DNA from: an uncultured Eubacterium sp.
GTDB taxonomy: Bacteria; Bacillota; Clostridia; Lachnospirales; Lachnospiraceae
Direction: 5' to 3'
NCBI GenBank assembly: GCA_910583555.1
Contig: CAJTXO010000012.1
Coordinates: 56,438-120,437, forward strand
DNA length: 64,000 nucleotides
Part shown: one piece after another, positions 37,791 through 45,972 of the stretch
How the letters are laid out: each line of letters opens with the position of its first letter
Numbering within the stretch: position 1 is the first letter of the stretch
Notes under the pieces: model-generated
The model's database searches: none
The model's input: the letters and a program-made list of their open reading frames with translations, nothing else
What the model was told of the DNA's origin: nothing
Position numbers and translations under genes: made by a program

Positions 37791-37830
37791 AAATTGGCTA
37801 TAGGAGCTATGATTCCTATAGCCAATTTTT
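37791..37830 (+). terminator. Intrinsic terminator after the M23-like gene
   Basis: Perfect 15-bp stem (37791-37805 and 37814-37828; core TTGGCTATAGGA) with an 8-nt loop, and T tracts on both strands, so it can work in either direction. Confidence 0.9.
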
Positions 37831-37851
37831 ATTATTAAGGAGGAAAAGAAA

Positions 37852-38886
37852 GTGAAAGTTTTTGAAAAGGACAATGTGATCTATGGCGCGTTTGGTGTGC
37901 GCCAGAACGATCAGGAAGGCACAAAAGGGACGGAAGGACCAACGCTGGGGGAATTAATGGAAGATTGGAACACAAACATTAATTACGTTCGCAATTCTAA
38001 GACGACATGGGTGTTTACGGCGAATCTGCAGCGCCATATGCTGTCATTTTGGGGAAAGGGTTTTAAACTGTGTGATATGACGACAAAAGAGATCCTCACC
38101 TATTTTACGTTTTTGAAGTCCACCAAAAACCTGAGCGGCAATACGATCAACAAGCATCGCACGCATCTTATGACGCTGTTTGAATACATGGTGGAAAACA
38201 GCGAGATCTACGGACTCGAGGTAAATCCGGTGCGAAAGATCAGGCCGCTGAAGCAGGAGCCGTTTTTTCACCACATCTACCAGCCGGAGGAGGCGAGGGA
38301 GATTTTGTCGGCACTCAAATCTTCAGGCAAGATCGGTTTGGAGGTGGCAGCGGGCATCGCGCTGTACTGCGGCTGCCGGCGCGAGGAGGTATGCGCTCTC
38401 AGATGGGACAATGTGGATATGGCAAACCGCGTGCTGACGATCTGTGAGGTGCGCACGACGGCCGGACGGCAAATTGTAAAAATGAACCACACAAAAAACC
38501 ATACGGTGCGGCAGATCGGAATACCGGACGCGTTGTTTGACATCCTGAAACGGGCGGAAAAACAGCAGAAAAGGGACCGCAAGAACTATGGTTATCTATA
38601 TAAGAACAAACCCGATTTTGTGCTCCGCGAAAAGGATGGCAGCCCGTGGCATCCGAACAATGTGACGAAGCGCTGGGCGCGCTTCATCCACGCCAACGGG
38701 TTCCGCTACATACGTTACCATGACCTGCGTCATACGAACCTGAGCCTGCTCATGACGAAAATGAGCGCCGTGGATGTGGCCAAGCTGGGCGGCCATACAA
38801 AAGTTTCGACAACGACAAACATTTACGGGCACAGCTTTAACAATGCGGTGGAGACCGGCGTGAAAACGATCAACGAGCTCCTGTAA
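37852..38886 (+). CDS. Tyrosine recombinase / integrase, stand-alone
   Basis: 344-residue site-specific recombinase with a GTG start and AGGAGG 8 nt upstream. N-terminal SAM-like core-binding domain (about 25-125), catalytic domain from about 140. Catalytic residues: Arg in CGCRREEVCALRW, Lys in the TKNHTVRQIGI beta-hairpin region, HDLRH (His, Arg), GGHTKVSTT (His) and the nucleophile Tyr in NIYGHS. No excisionase, phage genes or clear att repeats flank it, so it may be a domesticated or orphan recombinase. A strong terminator lies just upstream, so it must have its own promoter overlapping that region. Confidence 0.9.
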   Translation: MKVFEKDNVIYGAFGVRQNDQEGTKGTEGPTLGELMEDWNTNINYVRNSKTTWVFTANLQRHMLSFWGKGFKLCDMTTKEILTYFTFLKSTKNLSGNTINKHRTHLMTLFEYMVENSEIYGLEVNPVRKIRPLKQEPFFHHIYQPEEAREILSALKSSGKIGLEVAAGIALYCGCRREEVCALRWDNVDMANRVLTICEVRTTAGRQIVKMNHTKNHTVRQIGIPDALFDILKRAEKQQKRDRKNYGYLYKNKPDFVLREKDGSPWHPNNVTKRWARFIHANGFRYIRYHDLRHTNLSLLMTKMSAVDVAKLGGHTKVSTTTNIYGHSFNNAVETGVKTINELL

Positions 38887-38927
38887 CGAACTTCTGTAGA
38901 AAGCAGATAAACAGGTAATTAAAATAG

Positions 38928-38978
38928 AAGAAACGATAGGCCGGCGCAGAAGAGTTTCCTGCTGATCTATCGTTTCTT
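38928..38978. terminator. Hairpin between convergent genes
   Basis: 12-bp perfect stem AAGAAACGATAG/CTATCGTTTCTT with a 27-nt loop between the recombinase and the minus-strand Ig-domain gene. T-rich rather than a pure T tract; possible bidirectional terminator. Confidence 0.45.
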
Positions 38979-39012
38979 CCTGTATTACATACAGTTATGA
39001 TCGTGTCGGGAC

Positions 39013-39702
39013 TTATTCGTCAAAATCAGAATCATCCTCGTCGTAGTCATCGCTGTCATCATCCGAATCATCGCCGTTTACGATAATTTCGCACTCGGCG
39101 TATGCGCCGCCCTCATCTGCTGCATAAGCGGTGATTACTGTTTCTCCAGCTTCTCCAATGATCAGAGTGCCGTCATCTTCGACATCTGCCACATCATCGT
39201 CGTCTGTATCCCACTCAATATCTTTGTTTTTTGCGTTTCGGGGAATGATCTGCCTGATCTGGAGCTTGATCTCTTCCTCGGAACCCTCATCCACTGTGAT
39301 ACTCGTTTTATTTAGTACGATCTTCTTTACAAGAATGTCCGCCGTTACGGTGACGGGTATCGTCACTTTCTTTTTGGCGTCAAAAGCAGAAGCAACAGTG
39401 ATCTTTGCTGTTCCGGCCTTTTTTGCTTTCATCACGCCTTTGGCGTTGACGGAAACGATAGCGGGCTTCGAGGAACGATACGTCACTTTTTTGTACTTGC
39501 TTTTGTTGGGAGAAACCTTGACCGAAGCATTCAGTATGACGGTTTTTCCTTTTTGGATCCTGAATTTCTTTTTGGTATTCTTGATCTTTATGGATGACAC
39601 TTTTACCGTGGACTTTGCCTGAATGATGCCGGATCCGGCTAAAACAGACAGAACAAGGAACATGGTAAGTATCATACTGAATACGCGGGTACACTTTTTC
39701 AT
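39013..39702 (-). CDS. Secreted Ig-like (Big_2) domain protein with Asp-rich tail
   Basis: 229 residues: signal peptide (1-29), a first Lys-rich Ig-like module (33-120; VSSIKIKNTKKKFRIQKGK...VTYRSSKPAIVSVNAKG), a second acidic one (125-210) and a tail of almost only Asp, Ser, Tyr and Glu. Charge switches from strongly basic to strongly acidic along the chain. No catalytic domain. AGGAGG precedes the ATG. It lies 21 nt downstream of xylB on the same strand and may be its operon tail. Confidence 0.82.
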   Translation of the reverse strand: MKKCTRVFSMILTMFLVLSVLAGSGIIQAKSTVKVSSIKIKNTKKKFRIQKGKTVILNASVKVSPNKSKYKKVTYRSSKPAIVSVNAKGVMKAKKAGTAKITVASAFDAKKKVTIPVTVTADILVKKIVLNKTSITVDEGSEEEIKLQIRQIIPRNAKNKDIEWDTDDDDVADVEDDGTLIIGEAGETVITAYAADEGGAYAECEIIVNGDDSDDDSDDYDEDDSDFDE

Positions 39703-39723
39703 AAGGACAGCCTCCTGGATTAT

Positions 39724-41202
39724 TTAATTTTTTAATGTATCATACAGCGCCTTTACTGTAGGATAGATTTCTTTGAACTTCGCGTATTTCTCATCGTATT
39801 TGGCAGCTAGAGCGGCATCCGGTTCTACGGTGTCGATCACTTTGACGATCTTAGCCGCCGCTTCCTCGACAGAAGCGTACTCTCCGCAGGCAACCGCAGC
39901 CAGCATCGCGCCGCCGAGGCCCGGGCCCTCTTCGCTCTCGATGATATTTACTTTGATGTTCAGGACGTTGGCGATGATCTTCCTCCAGAGAGGACTCTTC
40001 GCACCGCCGCCGCAGATCTTCGTCTCCTCGATCTTGATGCCGAGTTCCTTGGCCACTTCAAACGAATCGCGGATCGCGAATGCCACGCCTTCCAGTACGG
40101 CCTGCGTCATATCGGCCCTGGTCGAATCCATCGACATGCCGATGAACAGTGCCCGCGCGTCCGGATTGTTATGAGGCGAGCGCTCGCCCATCAGGTACGG
40201 GAGATAGTAAACGTTATTTTCGCCGAGTTTGTCGTCCGTGATCGGCTTCTGCTCCGCCGGATAGTCTTTGGTGCCGATGATTTCGTCCATCCACCACTTG
40301 TTGCACGAAGCGGCGCTGAGCATGCATCCCATCAGGTGGTAGTTGCCGTCCGCGTGCGCGAAGGAATGGAGGGCGTTAAATTTGTCCACGCCAAATTCTT
40401 TGCTGGAAATAAAGATCGTTCCGGACGTGCCGAGGGAGATGTTGCATCCGCCGTCGCCGACTGTGCCCGTACCGACGGCCGCCGCCGCGTTGTCGCCGGC
40501 GCCGGCAGCGATCTTGCACGAAGTCGTCAGGCCGAGTTCGGCCGCCGCGCCTTCGGTAAGCGTTCCCGTAATCTCATAGCTCTCAAACAGTTTCGGAAGT
40601 TGTTCTTCTTTTACCGAGCAGATTTCCATCATTTCCTTGGACCAGCACTTATTTTTTACGTCCATCAGGAGCATGCCGGACGCGTCGGAGTAGTCGCAGC
40701 TGTGAACGCCAGTCATCCTGTACGCGATGTAGTCTTTCGGCAGCATGATCTTTTCGATCTTCGCGAAGTTTTCCGGCTCATTTTCCTTGACCCACAGGAT
40801 CTTTGGTGCAGTAAAGCCGGCAAACGCGATATTGGCCGTGTACTGGGAAAGTTTGTCCTTCCCGACTACATCGTTCAGATAATTTGTCTCTTTTGTCGTA
40901 CGTCCGTCGTTCCACAAAATAGCCGGGCGGATCACGTTGTCATCTTTGTCCAGGATCACAAGTCCGTGCATCTGCCCGCCGAAGCTGATGCCGGCCACCT
41001 GAGCGGCGTCGAAGCCGTCCGTGAGCTCTTTGATGCCGGTCGTAACGGCATTCCACCAGTCTTCCGGACTCTGTTCTGACCAGCCCGGATTCGGGAATGA
41101 AAGCGGATATTCTTTGGATACGATATTTTTAATGGTTCCGTCTGCTTCCATCAGAAGAAGTTTGACAGCAGACGTACCGAGGTCAACGCCTATGTAATAC
41201 AT
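39724..41202 (-). CDS. xylB: Xylulokinase
   Basis: Phosphorylates D-xylulose to feed the pentose phosphate pathway. 492 residues. Phosphate 1 GVDLGTSAVKLLLM, substrate-binding FGGQMHGLVILD, catalytic Asp in AAGAGDNAAAAVG, FGGY signature region EETKICGGGAKSPLWRKI. It shares a direction with the isomerase gene 223 bp upstream, with a palindromic repeat between them. Confidence 0.95.
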   Translation of the reverse strand: MYYIGVDLGTSAVKLLLMEADGTIKNIVSKEYPLSFPNPGWSEQSPEDWWNAVTTGIKELTDGFDAAQVAGISFGGQMHGLVILDKDDNVIRPAILWNDGRTTKETNYLNDVVGKDKLSQYTANIAFAGFTAPKILWVKENEPENFAKIEKIMLPKDYIAYRMTGVHSCDYSDASGMLLMDVKNKCWSKEMMEICSVKEEQLPKLFESYEITGTLTEGAAAELGLTTSCKIAAGAGDNAAAAVGTGTVGDGGCNISLGTSGTIFISSKEFGVDKFNALHSFAHADGNYHLMGCMLSAASCNKWWMDEIIGTKDYPAEQKPITDDKLGENNVYYLPYLMGERSPHNNPDARALFIGMSMDSTRADMTQAVLEGVAFAIRDSFEVAKELGIKIEETKICGGGAKSPLWRKIIANVLNIKVNIIESEEGPGLGGAMLAAVACGEYASVEEAAAKIVKVIDTVEPDAALAAKYDEKYAKFKEIYPTVKALYDTLKN

Positions 41203-41253
41203 GATAAATGGTTCTCCTCTCTATAATAGTCATAAGATGTTACGTGAGTGAAA

Positions 41254-41373
41254 TGTACCGCTCATTTTCAGTCAAATGACGCCAATGAATTTTGAATCTG
41301 CGGGGCGGCTGGATGAAGCCGGTGCAGCAGATGGAAATTCAGGTAAGCCATTTGGCGAAACATGAGCGGTACA
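41254..41373. repeat. Palindromic MITE-like repeat, copy 1 (120 bp)
   Basis: Ends TGTACCGCTCAT and ATGAGCGGTACA form a perfect 12-bp inverted repeat, and the interior is imperfectly palindromic. The same arms occur, in the opposite orientation, in the repeat at 47121-47284: for example TTTCAGTCAAATG and TGAATTTCCATCTGC are shared. It lies in the intergenic region of the isomerase-xylB operon, so it would be transcribed as a long hairpin. Confidence 0.8.
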
Positions 41374-41425
41374 GCACATTAGTTATCAGGTTTTTCTGTA
41401 TACAGATCTGCCTGCGGAAAAATCG

Positions 41426-42919
41426 TCAGGCAAATGGGTTTTCTGTCGGATAGCGTACGCCAGCCGGCTGATTGTAACCGATCTCGTCTACCTCTACGCC
41501 AATGTATTTGAACACTTCATACAACGTTTTTCCGAAGTGGCCAAATGCTACGGCGCCGTGGTGAGGATAGTTGCCCTCGATCAGTACGTGGCGGTAGAAG
41601 CGTCCCATCTCCGGAATCGCGAAAATTCCGATGGAACCGAAGCTTCTCGTAGCAACCGGAAGAACTTCGCCGTGCGCGATGTAAGCGCGGAGTTTCGTGT
41701 CGGCCGTGCTCTGGAGACGGAAGAATGTAATGTCGCCAGGAGCGATGTCGCCCTCGAGTGTTCCGTTCGTAACCTCGATCGGAAGGGAACGAGCCATGAT
41801 CATCTGGTATTTCATCTCGCAGAACGAAAGCTTGCTCGAAGCGGTATTTCCACAGTGGAATCCCATAAATGTATCTTTCAGCGTGTAATCGGCATATTTG
41901 CCCTTGATGTCCTCGTCGTACAGATCCTGCGGTACCGAGTTGTTAATGTCGAGCAGCGTTACTGCATCCTGGCTCACGATCGTTCCGATAAATTCGGAAA
42001 GCGCGCCGTAAATATCAACTTCGCACGAAACCGGAATGCCTCTGCTTGCCAGACGGCTGTTTACGTAGCAGGGTACGAAACCGAACTGTGTCTGGAACGC
42101 AGGCCAGCATTTTCCAGCGATAGCCACGTATTTGCGGTAGCCTTTGTGCTCTTCGATCCAGTCGAGGAGTGTCAGTTCGTACTGAGCAAGTTTCTCCAGG
42201 ATCTCCGGTTTTTTGTTTCCTTCGCCGAGCTCTTTTTTCATGTCTTCTACCACTTCAGCGATCCTCGAATCATCTGCGTGGTTATTGAAGGACTCAAACA
42301 GGTCGAGTTCAGAGTTCTCCTCGATCTCAACGCCGAGATTGTAGAGCTGTTTGATCGGAGCGTTGCAGGCAAGGAAGTTCAGCGGACGAGGTCCGAAGCT
42401 GATGATCTTAAGGTTGTTCAGCGCGTATACGGCACGGGCGATCGGTACGAATTCATGGATCATGTCCGCGCAGTCTTCTGCTGTACCAACTGGATATTCC
42501 GGTATGTATGCTTTCACGTTACGAAGTTTCAGGTTATAGCTTGCGTTCAGCATACCGCAGTAAGCGTCTCCACGGCCCTGGATCAGTCCGCCGTCTTTCG
42601 CGGTTTCCTCGGCAGCGGCAACAAACATCTTCGGTCCGTCAAAATGTTTCGCGAGCAGAGTTTCGGAAATCTCAGGTCCGAAGTTTCCGAGATATACGCA
42701 GAGTGCGTTACATCCGGCTTTTTTGATGTCCTCTAAAGCTTGTACCATGTGGATCTCGCTCTCAACGATACAAACCGGGCACTCATAAATATCTGCTGCG
42801 TCATATTTTTTGGTATAGGCCTCAACCAATGCTTTTCTTCTGTTTACAGAAAGCGATTCTGGGAAACAGTCACGGCTTACTGCAACAATTCCGATTTTCA
42901 TTTCTGGCATGTTGTTCAT
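41426..42919 (-). CDS. L-fucose/L-arabinose isomerase family protein
   Basis: Aldose-ketose isomerase, 497 residues. Metal ligands of the fucose isomerase fold are visible: Glu in CEVDIYGAL, Asp in TLLDINNS and His in YPHHGAVAFGH. Neighbouring xylB suggests a pentose substrate, such as L-arabinose, D-arabinose or D-xylose, but the sequence does not decide it. No classical xylA or araA is seen in the window. A good promoter lies upstream. Confidence 0.85.
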   Translation of the reverse strand: MNNMPEMKIGIVAVSRDCFPESLSVNRRKALVEAYTKKYDAADIYECPVCIVESEIHMVQALEDIKKAGCNALCVYLGNFGPEISETLLAKHFDGPKMFVAAAEETAKDGGLIQGRGDAYCGMLNASYNLKLRNVKAYIPEYPVGTAEDCADMIHEFVPIARAVYALNNLKIISFGPRPLNFLACNAPIKQLYNLGVEIEENSELDLFESFNNHADDSRIAEVVEDMKKELGEGNKKPEILEKLAQYELTLLDWIEEHKGYRKYVAIAGKCWPAFQTQFGFVPCYVNSRLASRGIPVSCEVDIYGALSEFIGTIVSQDAVTLLDINNSVPQDLYDEDIKGKYADYTLKDTFMGFHCGNTASSKLSFCEMKYQMIMARSLPIEVTNGTLEGDIAPGDITFFRLQSTADTKLRAYIAHGEVLPVATRSFGSIGIFAIPEMGRFYRHVLIEGNYPHHGAVAFGHFGKTLYEVFKYIGVEVDEIGYNQPAGVRYPTENPFA

Positions 42920-42975
42920 GTTTTCTAAACCATCCTTTCATTTTTGAGTTAATTTTGTTCAAAATCAATAATTCT

Positions 42976-43004
42976 ATTTTAAAGCATAATCTAGAAAAAA
43001 TCAA
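42976..43004 (-). promoter_or_regulatory. Promoter of the isomerase-xylB operon
   Basis: -35 TTGATT (43004-42999), 17-bp spacer, -10 TAAAAT (42981-42976), in a strongly AT-rich stretch. Confidence 0.65.
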
Positions 43005-43068
43005 CAAAAAAGGGACGAATTTCGAAAAAAAATTATTGCTTTTTTTCAAAGAAAAGGGCGGTTTTTGG

Positions 43069-43097
43069 TTGCAAAAACTGGAAAGATATAGTATAAT
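43069..43097 (+). promoter_or_regulatory. Promoter of the 207-residue unknown gene
   Basis: -35 TTGCAA (43069-43074), 17-bp spacer, -10 TATAAT (43092-43097). Divergent from the isomerase promoter. Confidence 0.75.
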
Positions 43098-43161
43098 AGT
43101 ATCGAGTTACTAGAGTTTATCCTTCTAGTCGACTTGTTTTACTTTGAAAGGCGGTGATTTC

Positions 43162-43785
43162 ATGATTGAGGCGTATAATTATTTTATTGGCGGATATATT
43201 CCGAAAGTATCTCCGAAGACGAATGTACATAATCGTCAGGAATTGAGAAATAAATATAAAAGTATCGTTTCATTAAATAAGTCCAACCCATTAGCTATGG
43301 TTCGACTTTCTCCTGAGACGCAGACCTATGCTCTGGATGTGAAAGAATTGTCTATGGAAATGAGTGAAGCGGTGGAAAATACACTGGAGGGAGATCCGGA
43401 AGAGGCGAAGAAGGGCGCGCAGACGACAGTGGAGTTATTTAACGAGTTACTGCAAAAGAGTGATGACTACGGTCTGCTGAAACATAAGCCGTCCCGACCG
43501 GGATGTGAATTGCGCGCGCTCGTTGCAGAACACCGGGGAGAGCTGGAAGCGGCTGGATTTTCAGTGGATGACGATGGCTTTCTGGCGATCCGGGAGGATC
43601 AGGAATTTGAAGTTCCGCAGGCGTTCATGGGTGACCTGAAAGAAAAGTGCGAATATATGAGCATGAATCCGATGGAGTACGTGGAAAAAAAGGTTTTTAG
43701 TTATGCGCATCTGAGCAGGGGAAGCGTCGGATACGCGTATGCGGCGTCGATCTATACCGGGATGCTGTTTAGTTCCTATTGCTGA
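43162..43785 (+). CDS. Unknown soluble protein, 207 residues
   Basis: Acidic cytoplasmic protein without signal peptide or membrane helix. Start at ATG 43162 with AAGGCGGTGA just upstream; the in-frame TTG at 43144 is less likely. Notable stretches: MIEAYNYFIGGYIPK, NKYKSIVSLNKSNPLAMVRL, DVKELSMEMSEAVENTLEGD and MSMNPMEYVEKKVFSYAHL. I do not recognise the family. Its stop codon lies in the first unit of a tandem hairpin array. Confidence 0.75.
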   Translation: MIEAYNYFIGGYIPKVSPKTNVHNRQELRNKYKSIVSLNKSNPLAMVRLSPETQTYALDVKELSMEMSEAVENTLEGDPEEAKKGAQTTVELFNELLQKSDDYGLLKHKPSRPGCELRALVAEHRGELEAAGFSVDDDGFLAIREDQEFEVPQAFMGDLKEKCEYMSMNPMEYVEKKVFSYAHLSRGSVGYAYAASIYTGMLFSSYC

Positions 43786-43856
43786 ATTGTAGCAATTTTG
43801 CTGAATTGTAGCAATTTTGCTGAATTGTAGCAATTTTGCTGAATTGTAGCAATTTT
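43781..43856. repeat. Four perfect 19-bp tandem repeats, each a small hairpin
   Basis: Unit gctgaattgtagcaatttt at 43781, 43800, 43819 and 43838. Each forms a TTGCT/AGCAA stem. The first unit contains the stop codon of the preceding gene. Confidence 0.95.
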
Positions 43857-43886
43857 GCTGATCTGTTTGGCATTTATTATGATAAT

Positions 43887-43928
43887 AAACCCCTCTCTGT
43901 CTGGTTAGAATATACAGGAGGGTTTTTT
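43887..43928 (+). terminator. Intrinsic terminator before the patatin gene
   Basis: AACCCCTC paired with GAGGGTT (one bulged C) and followed by six T (43923-43928). Confidence 0.75.
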
Positions 43929-44003
43929 GCGTTACAACAAAGAAGCAAAAAATAGAGTCAAAAAATAGAAGTGGTTTTCAAAACTACATAATGCGGTGCA
44001 GGT

Positions 44004-44032
44004 ATTGACATGTTATTGGCTTTGTGATATTC
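44004..44032 (+). promoter_or_regulatory. Promoter of the patatin-like gene
   Basis: -35 TTGACA (44004-44009), 17-bp spacer, -10 TATTCT (44027-44032). Confidence 0.7.
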
Positions 44033-44066
44033 TTTACATAAGAATAAATTGGCTTGGAGGTTCAAT

Positions 44067-44954
44067 ATGCAGGGATTGGTTTTGGAGGGCGGTACATTTC
44101 GTCCTATTTTCAGTTCAGGGGTTATGGATGCTTTATTGTCTGCGGATATCATGCTGCCTTATTGCATCGGCGTTTCCGCCGGAATCTCAGACGGCGTTTC
44201 CTATATTTCAAGGCAAAAAGGCAGGAATTTGGAGATTGTGCGAAAGTATCGAAATGATAAAAGATATATGGGCAAGCGGAATTTCCGCAAGTGCCGCAGC
44301 CTGTTCGGGTTGGATTTCGTGTTTGGCGAGATTCCAGACGAACTGGTGCCGTTTGACAAACAGACATTTATGGATTACGAGGGCAGCTGTATTGCCGGCT
44401 TGACAAATGCGGAAACCGGAGAGGCGGAATATAAGGATACGAAGAAAATGGATGAAAAGTATTCGATCCTCCGCGCGACCTGTGCCATGCCCATGTTTTT
44501 TCCGGCCATCGAGGTAGACGGGCAGAAATATTACGATGGCGGCATCGCCGATCCGGTGCCGGTAGATAAAGCGATGCAGGATGGCTGTGATAAGCTGGTG
44601 ATCGTGCTCACCCAGCCGAAAGGCTTTGTCAAGCGTCTCGGCAAATATGACAGGCTCGGCGCGCGCGTACTGGCTGGGAGGTTTCCGGCGATGAAGGAGG
44701 CGATCCTGTCCCGGGCAGATCGGTACAATGAAGTGATAAAGAAATGCGAGCAGTTGGAAAAGGAAGGAAAGGCGATCATCATTCGTCCCAATTACCTGAT
44801 CAACAGTTTTGAGGATAGTGTACAGAAGCTGGAAGCGGCGTACTGGCATGGATACCGTATGACGAAGGAGCGGATGAAGAGGATACGGAAATTTCTGGGC
44901 GGCGAGGAGGCGCAGGGGGTAAACGGCATTGAAAAGGCCAATGCCGGGCATTGA
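44067..44954 (+). CDS. Patatin-like phospholipase (YjjU type)
   Basis: Ser-Asp dyad acyl hydrolase, 295 residues, cytoplasmic or membrane-associated. Oxyanion region EGGTFRPIFSSGV, nucleophile elbow GVSAG (Ser), catalytic Asp in YDGGIADPVPVD. Start at ATG 44067 with GGAGG 6 nt before. The last codons lie inside a 22-bp tandem repeat, so the C-terminus (IEKANAGH) is repeat-derived. Confidence 0.93.
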   Translation: MQGLVLEGGTFRPIFSSGVMDALLSADIMLPYCIGVSAGISDGVSYISRQKGRNLEIVRKYRNDKRYMGKRNFRKCRSLFGLDFVFGEIPDELVPFDKQTFMDYEGSCIAGLTNAETGEAEYKDTKKMDEKYSILRATCAMPMFFPAIEVDGQKYYDGGIADPVPVDKAMQDGCDKLVIVLTQPKGFVKRLGKYDRLGARVLAGRFPAMKEAILSRADRYNEVIKKCEQLEKEGKAIIIRPNYLINSFEDSVQKLEAAYWHGYRMTKERMKRIRKFLGGEEAQGVNGIEKANAGH

Positions 44955-44990
44955 AAAGGCCAATGCCGGGCATTGAAAAGGCCAATGCAG
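44925..44990. repeat. Three 22-bp tandem repeats across the patatin stop codon
   Basis: Units at 44925, 44947 and 44969 differ only at the last base. Each begins GGCATTGAAAAGG and is self-complementary (GGCATT/AATGCC). Confidence 0.92.
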
Positions 44991-45086
44991 AGCCTTTGCA
45001 GGACTAATGCCAGTTGCTTTTTGGGCGATCAGGTGTCTGTGTATGGTTGTGCATTTTACAGTGTGGTCGGCTGGAAGAAAAAATGT

Positions 45087-45115
45087 TTGACAAGCGGGCG
45101 TGTTAATGGTAGGAT
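45087..45115 (+). promoter_or_regulatory. tRNA-Leu promoter
   Basis: -35 TTGACA (45087-45092), 17-bp spacer, -10 TAGGAT (45110-45115), 14 bp before the tRNA. Confidence 0.75.
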
Positions 45116-45128
45116 AGGGGAGGTGTAA

Positions 45129-45210
45129 GCGGATATGGCGGAATTGGCAGACGCGCTAGATTTAGGTTCTAGTGGGGAATCCCGTGCAGGTTCAAGTCCT
45201 GTTATCCGCA
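45129..45210 (+). tRNA. tRNA-Leu (anticodon TAG)
   Basis: Acceptor stem GCGGATA/TATCCGC, anticodon stem CTAGA/TCTAG with loop TTTAGGT giving anticodon UAG, a long class II variable arm and T-arm core GGTTCAAGTCC. The discriminator base is A and CCA is not encoded. Part of its 3' end is duplicated at about 45940-45971. Confidence 0.95.
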
Positions 45211-45264
45211 TTGTCAATTTTATCTACTATTCAATATTTTTTAATTTGAGAGGAGGAGATTATC

Positions 45265-45525
45265 ATGAACACTCTTCAGAACACGATTTCTATAATGAAA
45301 ACACTTCCGGAAGCAGATTTGGTCAAAATTCACGATTTTACGAAGAAACTTTCCAAGCGTCATGAACTTGAAGCGGTTGATGAAGCGGTTGGCAGATTTT
45401 TGCCACCAAAATCAAGGGAAGATATTTATAGGGACTTAGAAATCTCCAGAAAGCAAATTGAGATGGGACAATGTAGCAGTGCAGAAGAAGTGTTTAATGG
45501 GCTGGAACAAAGATACGGATTTTGA
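45265..45525 (+). CDS. Type II antitoxin (RelB/DinJ-like)
   Basis: 86-residue antitoxin with an AGGAGG ribosome site. The N-terminal half is helical (TISIMKTLPEADLVKIHDFT, KKLSKRHELEAV), the C-terminal half extended and acidic (SREDIYRDLEISRKQIEMGQ), as expected for wrapping a RelE/ParE toxin. It overlaps the toxin gene by 29 bases. It lies 54 bp after tRNA-Leu. Confidence 0.82.
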   Translation: MNTLQNTISIMKTLPEADLVKIHDFTKKLSKRHELEAVDEAVGRFLPPKSREDIYRDLEISRKQIEMGQCSSAEEVFNGLEQRYGF

Positions 45526-45829
45526 AATTATATTTTCGGATGATGCTGAACGACAGTTAAAGAATATCCTCGATTATATTTTCTTTGAGCTTGGTAATGC
45601 ACAGGCCGCCTATAATGTTGAACAGGACATGAAGCAAACTATCAAAATGCTTTCACATATAGCAGATAGTTTGAAACTGTGCGAGAACCCTCGTTTACAC
45701 GAACTCGGATATAGAAGGATTCATCTCAAGCACCATGATTATTTCTTACTTTACCAGATAGAGGGGAATACGGTCTATGTCGAAGCCATTTATCATGATT
45801 TGCAGAATTATGAGGATATCTTTCGATAG
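45497..45829 (+). CDS. RelE/ParE superfamily toxin
   Basis: 110 residues from the ATG at 45497. FEIIFSDDAERQLKNILDYI is the typical first strand and helices, YRRIHLKHHDYFLLYQIEGN the central beta-strands, and VYVEAIYHDLQNYEDIF the C-terminal strand and tail. The family either cuts mRNA on the ribosome or poisons gyrase; the sequence does not decide. Overlap with the antitoxin implies coupled translation. Confidence 0.85.
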   Translation: MGWNKDTDFEIIFSDDAERQLKNILDYIFFELGNAQAAYNVEQDMKQTIKMLSHIADSLKLCENPRLHELGYRRIHLKHHDYFLLYQIEGNTVYVEAIYHDLQNYEDIFR

Positions 45830-45939
45830 ATCAACCAATTGACATTTTGTTCTCATCAGATATAATACTGTTAGAAAGCATATCGGGGTTTTCGAGGATG
45901 TTGCGCTTAAATTGCAGGACAGTCTGGTGTTTTTTGGAG

Positions 45940-45971
45940 TCAAGCCCTGATAGGAGCATTGTCAATTTTAT
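45940..45971 (+). repeat. Decayed second copy of the tRNA-Leu 3' end
   Basis: Matches 45192-45223 (TCAAG.CCTG..A...GCATTGTCAATTTTAT pattern). The last 16 bases, gcattgtcaattttat, are identical to 45208-45223 and extend beyond the tRNA into the antitoxin leader. Confidence 0.75.
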
Positions 45972-45972
45972 A

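Noticed and set aside
37852..38886. Complete prophage or integrative element around the recombinase
   Set aside because: Neighbours are housekeeping or surface genes, with no phage, relaxase or att repeats found.
40171..41079. 302-codon open frame opposite xylB
   Set aside because: Shadow of codon bias in xylB; the XylB frame has all family motifs.
41537..42736. 399-codon open frame on the plus strand opposite the isomerase gene
   Set aside because: Antisense shadow of a strongly coding gene; no ribosome site and no domain.
43781..43856. CRISPR array
   Set aside because: Units are head-to-tail without spacers and no cas genes are near.
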